This document shows positions 47,301-63,968 of a stretch of DNA of 64,000 bases, piece after piece. Location: assembly GCA_963693365.1 (NCBI GenBank), contig CAVNZM010000012.1, positions 6,882,001 to 6,946,000 on the forward strand, in the 5' to 3' direction. The stretch is from Amoebidium appalachense (Eukaryota > Ichthyosporea). The notes under the pieces were generated by a model. It was not told the DNA's origin. It worked only from the letters and a program-made list of their open reading frames with translations, and made no database searches. Position 1 is the stretch's first letter. The number at the start of each line of letters is the position of its first letter. The position numbers and the translations under genes were made by a program.

Positions 47301-49037
47301 ATGGCGCAGACGCCGCCACTCTCCGCGTACCTGGAGTACGACGTGAATAATTACAAGACTGATGTGCCACGCACAGTGTCTACTTTCTTTACAAATTACA
47401 CGTTTCCGTCTCTTTTAACACATGTCAACTCCCAACAAACCGTTTCCCTGTTCACAGTTCTAGGTTATGATAACGTTGAGTGCATGCACATGCTGTGGCG
47501 TTCCCTTGACAACCCTGCGCTTGTCGGCCCCTTTAATGCACCTTGCGGGAATTGAAATGTATGAAGCCTTTGGAAGTGGGAAACTTGGACACATTGCAGC
47601 ATTTGCACAACATAAGGAACTTGATTTTCACGCACACACACTCCAGAAATGCTCTGCCTGTGCACTTGACACTGCTTAAGACATACACGAGTCATACACC
47701 AACACATATGTCGTCTCTCACCACTATGCACAAAAACCAGACATCACAATGGCTTTGCGTCAGGCCTTTACACTTGCACACCCACTCGGCACACACCTAC
47801 AACGCCAAATTGCCTTAATTGAATCTGGTCGTGCAAATCTTCTGCAAGCCATTAAAAAGCCAGACCTGCTGCGTGCCTTTTTGTTTGAGTTTTTAATGAC
47901 AAGCGAATATGTGCCTAAAGTGTCTGCCTCCTATACGTACAGTTCAGTTGATGGTGAAGTAAAAGAGGTTGACCAGGACTTTTCTGTTGGTTTATTTGTT
48001 GCACTCTGCTCCATGACACAAACCAACTTAAGGTTCTGGACACCCTTTATGAACCGCCTAAAACCCCGCCACTTAGTACTCCAGCCAAACCACACCAGAA
48101 CACTGGATATCCTGTATGAAGAGACACACACAGGATACAACTTATACAAGTTGCAAGAGCCTGCAGATGTTTTTGCACACATCAGCGAATGGAAACTGGA
48201 AAACGTTACTCTGTCACAACAGAACGTCTGTAGTTTTTGCACCTCACGCCTATTATAAGAGGAGAAATCCTCTTTCTGTTGTGGAAACGGAAAATGGGTA
48301 ATCCCAACACTCCCCCCCCTCCCTTTACAGCTAACACAACTATACAGCACACCTGCTTTCACCAAAAAGGCAAGAGAATATAACATGTTTGCATTCACAG
48401 CCATGGGCTGGTCTCAAAGAACCGTTACACAGGCAGCTCCTTCATTTGTCAAGATTCAACTACCAGTCTTTCCAATATAAGGTACTATATCTATGAAGGT
48501 ATACGGGCAGCAGTTGCTGCTGCAAGATCTCTGTCATCAGCTTTCATTTCATTCCTCGAAAGTGCTCTGTACCAGTGCAACCCTATAGCATCTGAGTTCC
48601 GCAGACTAAGCCAAGCCTACCCAGACCAAGAAAACTTTCACGTAGCCTTTCAAAGCAATAACAGAAGAACTGCTACACCCCAGGCTCCCGAGATTGCAGC
48701 CTTATATGATATGGACCCAGTGCATGCAGGAAGACACGTAATATGGTTCCACCGATTCTCAAACCAACGTCCCGAGCAAGTTCACTACCTAAATGAGCTA
48801 TGTGAACCACTGCAATATCCTTTACTGTTTTTGCAAGGCACACCAGGTTGGAGCCTCAATACCTTTCCTACTTTAGGTAAAAAGGTGTCAGTCACAAAAG
48901 CAGCAAGACGACTACTGCACACTACCCACTTCCACAATGTTGGCAGGTTGATGTCTGAATGGGCCTGTGACCAATTTTCACGAGCAGAAGATGAAAGACT
49001 GGACTGGGTGAGAAGTAGACAATATATCCATAAATGA
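47301..49037 (+). pseudogene. Degraded Helitron-type Rep N-terminal protein
   Basis: The 3' half matches the Helitron-like N-terminal domain motif by motif: FCCGNGKWVIPTLPPP, LTQLYSTPAFTKKAREYN, MFAFTAMG, RYYIYEGIRAAVAAA, ALYQCNPIASEFRRL, ELCEPLQYPLLFLQGTPGW and MSEWACDQFSRAEDERLDWV. The ORF is broken: a frame change occurs near 47,540, in-frame TAA at 47,678 and 48,256, a second frame change near 48,405, and an end at 49,037 before the HUH nuclease and helicase domains. The first 300 or so residues (from MAQTPPLSAYLEYDVNN) are not recognised. They continue in the same frame, across the TAA at 48,256, into the zinc-like CSFC...FCC region, so they probably belong to the same protein. No TC...CTRR ends or hairpin were identified. 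Confidence 0.7.
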
Positions 49038-49055
49038 TATATAGTATATGTAAAT

Positions 49056-49086
<31 letters not shown>

Positions 49087-51197
49087 AAGAAGTTCCGGAT
49101 TCTGTATATTAATTTCTGCGCCTGTCAGTGAAAGTGTGCAGGCTACATTGCGTCATATTTTAGTTTCTATAAAACCCTACAAACAAAAATAAAGCTCCAC
49201 CAGGCAACAGTGTTGCCATGTTATGATATATCTTGTGCCTATAAATTTTTCACCAAATACACTCTATGTTCTCTTCTCTTTCTTTTGACTGGATTTATTC
49301 TCTTCTCTTCCGCTTCAAATTCTGTGCACATGTCCCATGCAGGCCCCGCCCCAACGGGGCGGGGGGTACCTGTATTTACTAGTTCAAAATAGTATGGTAG
49401 TGCATAGCAGTACATAGTGTGCATTACAATAAAAGGCGCGTGCAAACTGGATGCACCATTGTCACTGTGTGTCATTACGACCGCGGGCAGATCTCATATG
49501 AGCGACAATAAGTCACCACATCAAAAATATTGGCATTTCCAACTGACACTACATAGTACTGTGGGCTAAAGCTACTGTGTGCATATACCATCTGCCATGC
49601 TCTCGACGGCCCGGAGCACACTCAAGACATGATCCTGATCAGGAGCACTCAGACGGTCTGCACACGGTCTGAACGACTCTGAAACTGTTATGACTGATCT
49701 CGTGAATCGATGCGTTCCAATTTCTTTTCTATTATTATTTTTATTATTATATAAGGACTTTATTGAGACATTTTCGAAATATGAGAAGCTGAGATAACCA
49801 CAGATATCTCATAAATAATTATAAGTTGCAACTCCACAGTGTCTGCCAGCTGTACGATGCATGATCACTCCGATGGGTGCAATATAGACAAATCATCAAC
49901 TAGTACTCGAATCTTAGGCCCGGATGGATGAACTGCTGGAGCCGCTCCGGGCCGCTCGGCCGCGGGTATCGTAGCTCTTCAAGCATTGCCACTAAAGCAT
50001 ATATTTAGAACTTATACATAAAACTACACAATATGTATTTTGCCACTGTTATCTGTTGATAAAAGCCAAAAATAGGCAAATTCACCTTGATAGATCCTGC
50101 GCAACCGTTTCCAGAATAATCCTGCAAGCTGCACGTGCACATATGTCTAAATCCATGCTCATGTGCACAAGACTGGGGGGGACATGCATACTGGCCTACC
50201 TAAGATCAAACACAGTGGTATATATATACATGTACACACGCGCGTATATCTCAACCTGTGTACATCCATACTAGATATCCGGTATAATATACCACTGATC
50301 AATAAATCCCAGTCAAGAGAAAAAAATATACCACAGGTGCCCGACGCAGGTAGCCGCCGTATGTAACAGGTAGTAAATCCCCCAAACTACGTAAAACACC
50401 ATTTTCAAAGTTTTCCGGCAAATGACTATGGGCCTATATTGCAAGATAAAGCGAATTTTTGGGGTCCAAGAAAGTGATGCTCCTTCAACCAATGACATGA
50501 GTGAACGATGATTGGTTCTCCATGGCCACGGCCAGCATTTTCAGAAAGCTGCGGCCAAGAAACCACCCGTTCATAAAGGTGGCCTATTTGAGATAAAGCT
50601 CTGTTAGGTTCTCGAAGATAAAACGCATAATTAAAAATATATAGTTAAGTCAGCATTTTTTGCATTTTTAGATACGATATCATCATTGAAATCTTGACCT
50701 CCTATCTGCTGAATGATGTTTCTCGGTCCGCTCTTAAGATTCGAGCATCTCAGATCTGTAAAAGTTGCGCAAGTTTTACGCATACTGGTTTGATTCCTCC
50801 GGCATGGGCATGGACATGCGTCAGAGAGAGAGAAAGGGAGGGAGGGAGGGAGAGAGAAAAGAGAGAGAGAGAGACAGAGAGAGAGAGAGAAAGTGAGAGC
50901 TGGAGAGAAACAAGAGCGAGTGTTTTTATGTGAGAAGAGTAATATAGGTAGAAGTATTTAAAGTACACAAAAACCGCGCTCGATCAACGTGAACACACAG
51001 TTCTTTTTTTCATTTCGTAATGTTTTGTTGCATTCCTAGTTGGGTAGCTTGAACTATATACTTGCCTGCTCAGCTCATCCCAGCGCGCAGTAATATTCGA
51101 CGTGCTTTAGTAAGGCGAACTTTTTGTTTCAGCTTATTATTACCTGTTTATATACTCTTCCTTATCGATAGAGTTTTTCTCTTTTTCCATCGCCAAC
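49038..51197. other. Intergenic, nothing recognised
   Basis: Mostly unique sequence. (CA)n then (TA)n lie at 49,056-49,085, and a GAGAGA-rich patch at 50,825-50,895. No exon was supported. Confidence 0.5.
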
Positions 51198-55825
<4,628 letters not shown>

Positions 55826-56515
55826 GCTCTATATTTCGGGAGTCAATCTTTATAATTTCTGTGATGGTATGTTGTATGTAACCTAATGCTTGAAGAAGGT
55901 TCGCAGGTTTTTTTCTTCTGACGCCTTCTTGTTTTGTTTGGTTTTCACTTCCCAGTGGCCTTCGCAACTCAGGAAACATGTGTGTGTGATAATAGGTTGT
56001 TGGTGATTCATAATGTTTGCGGGGTTTCTTTCGGACACTTTTTATTTTTTCTGCTTTTATTTTTATTTTTGGAGTTTCTCCTTTTGTTTTTTTGTTCCGT
56101 TTCCTTTTCTCTATTTTATCTGGATTTGTAAATCATGGTCCTAGAAACACAACTGCAGAAACGGCATTTTTCCCTGCCGGGTGGTAGGGGGATGTATATC
56201 TCCTAAGTTTCCTTGAGGGGGCTCTGTAAGTGACCCTTTGTGGTGAAAAATACAGCATGCGGGACATGCCATTTTCCCGGAATACACAATTTCTTACCGA
56301 AAATAGGTGTGCCCCAGACTCCGGTTGTTACACCAAGGGTTCAGTTCTGGACACACACATGCCTCCACTATCATAGTTGAACATCGCAAAGCCCCATTTC
56401 GGTTGGGAATGGGTGGACTGGGGGTTGGTGGGAGGTAGGCTTTTTTTTGTTTGTTTTTTCTTTTTTTTTTTCCCTCCTGGTATGTATGTGTGGGCCACGG
56501 CCGTGTGGTGCCACA

Positions 56516-56608
<93 letters not shown>

Positions 56609-57495
56609 GGAAGGGGGCAGGGGGGCTGGCTGATGTGCTTTCTTTTGCTGAACTGGCGGTACCTCTTTCAACCCTACGTATGTATACCTCCGTTTTGCCT
56701 AACCCAGGAATCGCCTGCATCGCGCAATTCAAATCAAATAGTGCACCACGTGGACACCCTTTCTGCACCTGTACGTACTAGTACTTGGCTGGCCAGAATT
56801 TTGTTATCTCAAAAAGACAAACATAAACAGAATAAGAATTCTACTATGCTATTTACATTAATTAACATAGATCTCGGATCCTCACGATGCTTGATCATCA
56901 AACACAAAGGAGAATCACGCGAATTGACCACGAAAGGAAAGAAGTAGCTGAGTGTTTCAGACAGCCTGTGCCCTTTCGTTCCATTTTCGTTAATCAGATT
57001 CATGTCCGGCTTACATGAGTTCAAGCTGTCAACTCGCACCTGAATCTCAACTTAGGTAATTCGACTTGACGTGGTGATGATGTGGTGGAATGATCAGGCA
57101 CGATAAACCTTTGGCTGCACGGCACGATCCATACAGTCAGACATCAAAGTTTCGTTCCAAGTTTGCTAAAGTTTTCATACACTTCTATTTACGTTCACAT
57201 ATATTCGCTAGATGTTAAACTCATTCATATGTTTTGGCTGCATATATCATTCCGAGAAAGGACTATCAAGATTTAACATGGTCTGATTCCAAACACCGTG
57301 CTTGCCATGGGTCTTTGTATGTAGATAGCTATAAAGAGTAAAGATGGGAGCATCCAGCATGTGCTATATTAACAAAGCATCCAGTCAAAAGTTTTGTCAC
57401 ACGCAATCCATTCAACATTCACAATTTCAATGCAGGATTGAGCAAGTTATTCGTCGCAGTGGTATTCTTCAGTTGTACGAGATGGCAGACAGATT
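55826..57495. other. Interval after the bL17 gene, no gene recognised
   Basis: The bL17 3' flank is T-rich. A G run of about 62 nt lies at 56,546-56,607, preceded by (TG)n. The remainder is AT-rich unique sequence without a supportable exon. Confidence 0.5.
56546..56607. repeat. G homopolymer, about 62 nt
   Basis: The longest homopolymer run in the window, next to (TG)n at 56,516-56,541. Confidence 0.95.
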
Positions 57496-58212
57496 TCAGA
57501 AGGCATAAACAGCAGCTTGTTTTGCACCGTAGGAAACGCCTTGTTTAGGAGCAGAAAAAGAAAAAGAGCCGAATACAGCTTGCCCGGCAGGCTTGCGCAC
57601 AGGGGCACTTGTGTTTTGTGCAGTCCCCATGTTCTGGTTGTAGTTAGGTCCATACGTGCTGTGTCGGTTTGTCTGCCCCGCTGCATGTTCGGATCTTTGC
57701 CAATCCCGGCGTGGGGGAGGGGGAGGTGATGCCGTGCCGTTTACAGCAGCTGCTTGATGTTGCTGGAGCATGGCTGAGCGCTCTTCTGCGAGCTTGACCT
57801 CTTTCAGGTTCTTCTCGAGTGTGTTCTTTAGCAGAAGGCGGTTCCGGAGAGGGGTGAGTCTGGGTTTGTATAGCACTTGAGATGCCGTGTTGATAACATT
57901 GATCTTCTCAATGGTGACGCGCATAAGACGCTGCAGCTCAAAGGTCTGAGTTTGCTGGTGTGCAGCAAAACTCCTCGAGGTAGCACCGTAGTGCGAGCCG
58001 TGAAAGGGTGGCGGGTTGATCCTGCTGTCGTACATCTTCGCCCTTTCCACCTCTGTTGGAGCAGTAGCAGCTCCAAAATGCAGCCTTGACACAGATGAGC
58101 CCAGTTTCGCTGTTGGCTTTGACCTCTTTCTCTCGGTTCTCTCTCTCTTGCCTCTCTCGTTCTCCTGCTTTGACACGCACGGAAAGTTGGGGGTTTTGCT
58201 GTGTGTCCGCAT
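57496..58212 (-). CDS. Unrecognised basic protein with a helical middle, single exon
   Basis: An intronless open frame of about 238 residues from ATG at 58,212 (MRTHSKTPNF) to TGA at 57,496. The N-terminal third is very basic and charged (NERGKRERTERKRSKPTAKL). A segment KMYDSRINPPPFHGSHYG precedes a long predicted helix (FELQRLMRVTIEKINVINTA, then LLLKNTLEKNLKEVKLAEER). The tail is low complexity with PPPPP and FGSFSFSAP. There is no signal peptide or membrane segment. The arrangement is faintly like small cilium-associated proteins, but I cannot assign a family. An internal ATG (MYDSRI) is an alternative start. The open frame runs on upstream of 58,212 without another ATG, so a 5' exon is possible. 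Confidence 0.5.
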   Translation of the reverse strand: MRTHSKTPNFPCVSKQENERGKRERTERKRSKPTAKLGSSVSRLHFGAATAPTEVERAKMYDSRINPPPFHGSHYGATSRSFAAHQQTQTFELQRLMRVTIEKINVINTASQVLYKPRLTPLRNRLLLKNTLEKNLKEVKLAEERSAMLQQHQAAAVNGTASPPPPPRRDWQRSEHAAGQTNRHSTYGPNYNQNMGTAQNTSAPVRKPAGQAVFGSFSFSAPKQGVSYGAKQAAVYAF

Positions 58213-59305
58213 GTTGTCTCGTCTTTTTCCATTTGTTGGTTTGCGCACCAAAGCGACGCGTGTGAATGACCCTGTGAGATTTGACGCACCACAAATTCAT
58301 TTGAAAGCAGCCACTAGGATTTTAGGGCGCGTTCACGGAAGAAATGTGATTGGTGGATTGTTGGATGGAAGAGGAGGTTTTGCCGGTTCAATTTGTGTGT
58401 TGAGATGGTTTAAAGCAGGTTGTGGCTGTTTTATGGTCGTATTAGCTCTAGTTAAAAGCAGGCGTTTTTGTATTAATGTTCTCTAATATAGGCTTATGAG
58501 ATATAAAAGGGCACTTCTAGGCTGCGACTCTAAGCTTGATTAATGATACATACATTAGCAGCAAAGTGTTGTACTTTCATGCAGGAGATATTGTACTTCT
58601 GACTTTAAGCGAATCACAAGCGGGTTAGATGAAGCTTAATGACAGCCGCTATGCTCGTGTTGGTGACCTTTATCCAATAACATCGCCTCTGTGGTGCCGC
58701 GTAAACCAATAGGATATCGCTAGCTAAAGAGTACAGAGTGCCTAAGATAAACTTTTAACAGAAAAAACCGTGTATGTATACAATAGTGGGGGTTTACACA
58801 CTTTTTATTGCGTGGACACTGCCGGAGGCCCAGCCACATTCGACGGCCTACTACGTTTTCCAGCGCAGCCAATCAAATGCAGCCAGTGACATATGTACAT
58901 ACTAGGCAACAATGAGCGCCATCGTAGTATATGACACCCCTATTACATATTATGGGTAAGCAGAGGCTAGCATCGGTAGCTCCGAAAGAAAGTTAAGGCA
59001 CCGGATCACAATATCATACTGTGCAGCATTAATAAGGTGATCTAGGATAGTCATCTTAAAACGGATATATTGAGGAAGAGAGGAAGAAAAGAGAATAAAA
59101 CCGCCAATAACCTCCGGTTCTAATACATTAGCTAACACGTTGCATTTATTAATAGGTATGCAGCCGCGAGTAAACCGCCCCCCACACATATTACACATAC
59201 GAGCAGGAGACACCAGAAACCGGTTACACCGCCAAGCCATAATCATCTTTGCGTTTTTACACCACACCACATCACGAATAAACGAATCTAGTGGTCGGCT
59301 GCATA

Positions 59306-59344
59306 CAGGGCTAAAGGGACATAAATTATGCCCTTTTAGCCCTG
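59306..59344. repeat. Near-perfect inverted repeat with CAGGGCTAAA ends
   Basis: The left arm CAGGGCTAAAGGGACATAA faces the right arm ATTATGCCCTTTTAGCCCTG, with only a base or two of mismatch. A further TTTAGCCCTG occurs at 59,410-59,419 in the orientation of the right arm. Confidence 0.85.
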
Positions 59345-59480
59345 ACGACCTATCAGATTGATCGATGCGATTGGTGGATCTGTCAATCGTCATCAATTTA
59401 GATCGTTCATTTAGCCCTGATCACCCGAGGCAGTTTGCTGGAGGAGGAAGGGGTGGGTGGTGGTGGTGGTGTGTGTGTGT

Positions 59481-59529
<49 letters not shown>

Positions 59530-60130
59530 GATGGAGGAGGGGGTGGGGGCGGGGGGGGGGGGGGGGGGGGGGGGGGAGAGGGAAGGGGAAACAGGCATGC
59601 ACACCTTGCGCCGTCGTCTGAGAAGGAAAAGGTCTCCACCTGGGCCATACTGCCGGTGAGGACGCGTGGGAGGCATCTGAAAGGACACACTGCATTAGCT
59701 GATGTCTAGCAAAGGAGTGTCTGTTGTGTATGCAGCTGTTTTACTTGGGAGGGGCACAGATGACCTGCAGCCACCGGGGTAGAACGGCCAAATATCTGCA
59801 AGAAGTTTAAGTCAGTTCTGTTACTCCAGCTAATTATAAGCGAGGTGTGGGAACGGGTATAAAAAGGAGTACATGTCGTTTGGATTTCAGTCTTTGGTTT
59901 TCGTTTTAGCGTTTGTGTGAGTGACTGGCATCAGAGGTAAAAGGGATTTGTAGAGTTAGTTGGTTGAACTAAGTTTGGTGGTGCTAGTGTAAAAGCGCAC
60001 AAACTAGTTGCCTTAGCTAGCTGTCCTTTTTTTCTGTTAATTTCCCCGCCCTCCCAGCCCTGTTGTGGGGATAGATGAAGGGGTGTCCTTGGCCATTGCG
60101 CGTTAGGGACACTGTTTCCTTCTTTGGGGT

Positions 60131-60132
60131 AG

Positions 60133-60210
<78 letters not shown>
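60131..60210. repeat. (CA)n microsatellite, about 80 nt
   Basis: Pure CA array in intergenic sequence. Confidence 0.95.
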
Positions 60211-60211
<1 letters not shown>

Positions 60212-60872
60212 GTACGTGCACTTACATGCACGTACACACACCATAGTTTTCGTGGTTCGTTAGATGTCCATCAACAGTTACTCATAATATTCTTTTAGAG
60301 TATTTATTTTATTTTCAAAATAATAAACTTCCGTACTTGCCTCTGATTTCATGTCCATGAGTCTCGGGGAGCCACGACGGTAGCAAGAAATGGTCTTGCC
60401 TCCGGCAAGAAATGACAGGTGAGTACTACCCGGTAACCAGACGCGCTCCCTAAACTTCCTCCCCCCAGATCATAGACGTATGCTGAGGGCCCCTGACGAG
60501 AATTTTGCCCAAGTCTTTTGAAGTTTTATAAGTCACGTTCGCCATCTTGCCTGGATTCCTCAACTGCGTTTTGGCGCCATTACAGTGTGCCTCGAACCCT
60601 ACAAAAAAAAAATACGTTTCATACGCGCCTGAAAGCCCCTGCAGCTCTGAGGGCTCAGCGAGCCACCTTGCCTCTTACCTAGCACGTACTCGCATAGGCA
60701 ACGTTTAGCAAGGAGCGAACTTAAAGCTGTGTAACATAACGTCCACGGAAACCGTTAGTAGGAAACTTGGAAAGATACAACAGCACATTGTTGCCCTACC
60801 AGTGAAAGAGGCAGTGTGGGAGTGTGGGTAGGCACTTGTTCCAACCTCTGAAACAGCCTGGTGTGGTGAAAC

Positions 60873-61086
60873 ATGAATCCGGCGGCGGTTGCCTCTGTTG
60901 AAAAAGTTGAAAACGTTGAACATAATACGGTGCTCCGCCGGCGGACAGACGGCAAGCCCTTCGTAGTAATGTGGCGCCATGCGCCACAGATAGGTGTTTA
61001 TGCAGGGGACAAGTTAAATCCTCAAAAGAGGGCTACCTCAGTGGATCCGGCTGAATTTTTACTGGGCAGCTATGTCAGGGAATACG
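60873..61086 (+). CDS. First exon of an unrecognised gene running off the window
   Basis: ATG at 60,873 opens 71 codons of ordinary-looking protein (MNPAAVASVEKVENVEHN, LRRRTDGKPFVVMWRHAPQI, SVDPAEFLLGSYVREY). It ends at a donor, GTATGT, at 61,087, after one base of a codon. The frame stays open for about 1.8 kb beyond the donor, but only through poly-P and repeated LLLCFFAS residues from the C/T satellite, so the extension is not believed. No family is recognised. Later exons must lie beyond 64,000. Confidence 0.45.
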
Positions 61087-61222
61087 GTATGTCTAACCCT
61101 CCTCCCCCTCCCCCCTTCCCACCCCCCCCCCCCCCCCCCCTTCCCCCTTCCCTCCGTCCCCAGCCCTTGTTTTCCCCTCCTGCATCATCATCCCCCTCCC
61201 CCCCCCCCCCCCCCCCCTCCCC

Positions 61223-62133
61223 CGGTCTGTCGGTCGTACTGTCGAATTGCTTATTTGCTTTTTGCTTCTGTGCTTCCTTTCTTCTTTGCTGCTGTGCTTC
61301 CTTGCTTCTGTGCTTCTTTGCTTCTTTGCTTCTGTGCTTCTTTGCTTCTTTGCTTCTTTGCTTCTTTCCTCCTTTGCTTCTTTGCTTCTTTCCTCCTTTG
61401 CTTCGTTGCCTCTGCCCTTCTGTGCCTCTTCGATTATTTGCCTATCAACACCCTCTTCCACCCCCCACCCCCCCCCTCCCCTCCTCCCCCCCTTGGGAAG
61501 CAAACAACCCTCGCTCCACCCCTCCCCCCCCCCCCCCTTCCCCCCTCCGTCCCCATCCCTTGTCTTCCCCTCCTGTATCATCATCCCCCCCTCCCCCCCC
61601 CCCCCCCCCCCCCCCTCGCCCGGTCGGTGGGTCTTCCTGTCGAATTGCTTCTTTGCTTCTTTGCTTCTGTGCTTCTGTGCTTCTTTGCTTCTTTGCTTCT
61701 GTGCTTCTTTGTTTCTTTGCTTCTTTTCTTCTTTGCTTCTGTCCTTCTGTGCTACTTCGGTTATCTGCCTATCAACACCCCCTTCCCTCCCCCCCTTCCC
61801 CCCCACCCCCCACCCCCTGGAAGCAAACACCCCTCCCTCGCCCCTCCCTCTCCCCCGTTCCCTATCCTTTATTCTCCCCTCCTGTATCATCACCCCCCCT
61901 TCCTCCCCCGCACCCCCCCACCCCCTCCGCCCCCCCCCCCTCCCCCCCCCCTCACCCCGGTCGGTGGGTTTTACTGTCGAAGGGCTTTCGCAACATGTTG
62001 CTTGCCTATCTTGCCATGTCCTTAGCTTCTTGTTCCTGTGTTAGTTGCTTCTTTGCTTCTTTGCTTCTTTGCTTCTTTGCTTCTGTGCTTCTGTGCTTCT
62101 TTGCGTCTGTGCTGCCTTGCTTCATTGCCTCCT

Positions 62134-62165
<32 letters not shown>

Positions 62166-63548
62166 CCCCTTCCCCCCCTCTCCCCTCCCCTTCCTCTCCC
62201 ATCCCCCCTCCCCCCCCCCGGAAGCAAACACCCCTTACCTCTCCCCCTCCCCCCCCCCCCCTTCTCCCCTCCCTCCCTCCCCCCTCCCCCCCCCCCCCCC
62301 CCCCCCCCCGCCTCAAGTTCCTCTCCCTCCCCATCCCTTATTGTCTGCCCCTGTATCATCACCCCCCCTCCTGCGCCCTCCTTACCCCCTCCCCTCGGTA
62401 CGCTCGGTGGGTCTTACTGTCTAAGGGCTTTCGCAACATGTTTGGTTGCTTGCCTATCGTGCCATGTCCTTAGCATCTTTTTTGTTCCTGTGTTTCTTCT
62501 TTGCTTCTTTGCTTCTTTGCTTCTTTGCTTCTTTGCTTCTTTGCTTCTTTCCTTCTTTGCTCTCATCCCCCCCCCCCCCCCCCCCCCCTTTTGTTTCATT
62601 CGCCTTTGTGTGTGTCCTGCACGCGCTTCCTATCACGTAGTTGTAGTGTACCACGCTCCACATTCTAAGATTTCCCTCTCCCTCCCCCCCCCCCCTCCCT
62701 CCCTCCCCCCCCCCCCCCCTCCCCCCCCTTATTTCCCATCCTCCCCTCCCCCCTTCTACCACCCACCCCTTCACCCACCCCTTGCTCCTCTCACACATCC
62801 ATTTGTTTCCATCCCCCCCTCCCCCCCCCCCCCCCCCCCCCCCCTCGCGGGGTGGGCCCCATGGTCGAAGGGCTTTCACATTTGTCACCTGTCTTGCCAT
62901 TTTCGTCTTGCTTGCTTTTTAGGTTCTTAACTTCTGTGCTTGTGTGCTTGTGTGCTTCTGTGCTTCTTTGTTTCTTTGCTTCTTTGCTTCTTTGCTTCTT
63001 TGCTTCCGTATTTATACCCCCCCCCCCCCCCCCCCCCCCCCCCCCTTACCAGACCCCTTCCCGCTTCCGTGCCTGCCTCCCCTTGCTCCTGTCCCCCCTC
63101 CCCACCTTGCGGAGGGGGACATTGCCTCTTTGCTTCTTTGCTTGTTCGCTTCTTCGCTTCTTCGCTTCTTTGGTTCGTTGAATCTTGGCTTCCTTGCCCC
63201 CCCCCCCCCCCCCCCCCCCCCTTCCAAACCATCATTATTCAAGGGCTTTCACATGTCACCTACCTTGCCATATTCTTTCCTTCTTTCCTTCTTTGCCTCT
63301 TTGCCTCTTTGCCTCTTTGCTTCTTTCCTTCTTTCCTTCTTTGCTTCTTTGCTTCTTTGCCTCTTTTCTTCTGTACTGTTAACACCCCCCTTCCCCCCCC
63401 CCCTCCCCCCCCCCCCCCCCCCCCCCCCACATACACACGGGAGGCTCCCCCCCCCTCCCCCCTCCACCATCCCCCTTCTTATTTTCCTTTTCCTCCTGGC
63501 CCCCTCCCAAGTACGTACCTCTCCCTGCTCCTCCCCCCCCCCTCCCCC

Positions 63549-63584
<36 letters not shown>

Positions 63585-63968
63585 CGAGTGGATCTCCTAG
63601 TCGAAGAACATCCACGTTTTATCTGGCCATGTTCTTTGCCCCTTTGCTTCTCTGCTTCTTTGCTTCTATGCCTTTCCTTCTTTGCTTCTCTGCTTCTCTG
63701 CTTCTATGCCTTTGCTTCTTTGCTTCCATGCTTCTTTGCTTCTATGCCTTTGCTTATTTGCTTCTATGCTTCTTTGCTTCTATGCCTATGCTTCTTTGCT
63801 TCTTAGCTTCTTTGCTTCGATGCTTCTTTGATTCTTTTCTCCTTTGCTTCTTTGCTTCTATGCTTGTTTGCTTTGTTGCTTCTTTGTTCCTTGCTGCAGT
63901 TGCTATGTGACCGTTGTTGCCTTGTCACCCCCTCTTCCGTTAAATTTGGCTTTCCTTCTTTGCTTTTA
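61223..63968 (+). repeat. Composite tandem satellite: TTTGCTTC octamer arrays plus C-rich blocks
   Basis: Seven higher-order units start near 61,223, 61,621, 61,959, 62,401, 62,848, 63,231 and 63,583 (spacing about 340-450). Each opens with a GGTCGGTGGGTCTTxCTGTC-like header, in later units followed by GAAGGGCTTTCxCAxxTG and TTGCCATxTxCTT. An array of TTTGCTTC/TCTGTGCTTC octamers follows, then C runs. In early units a GGAAGCAAACACCCCT line and a CCTGTATCATCACCCCCC line come next. The octamer is not a multiple of three, and none of its three forward frames contains a stop, which produces long false ORFs of F, L, C, A and S. Confidence 0.9.

Larger units (their letters stand above)
58252..60872. 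other. Intergenic, no gene recognised
   Basis: It holds an inverted repeat at 59,306-59,344, a (TG)n plus G-run block at 59,459-59,577, and (CA)n at 60,131-60,210. No supported exon was found. A GTGAGT near 60,420 lacks a convincing upstream frame. Confidence 0.5.

Noticed and set aside
47678-48258. In-frame TAA codons in the Helitron ORF read as evidence for stop-codon reassignment
   Set aside because: The CNBHD and phospholipase B-like genes end in TAA at the expected place, and the Helitron also has frame changes, so decay explains it.
60873-62930. A 685-residue frame starting at the exon at 60,873
   Set aside because: Only the first 71 codons look like protein. The rest is poly-P and LLLCFFAS repeats from the C and TTTGCTTC satellite, after a good GTATGT donor.
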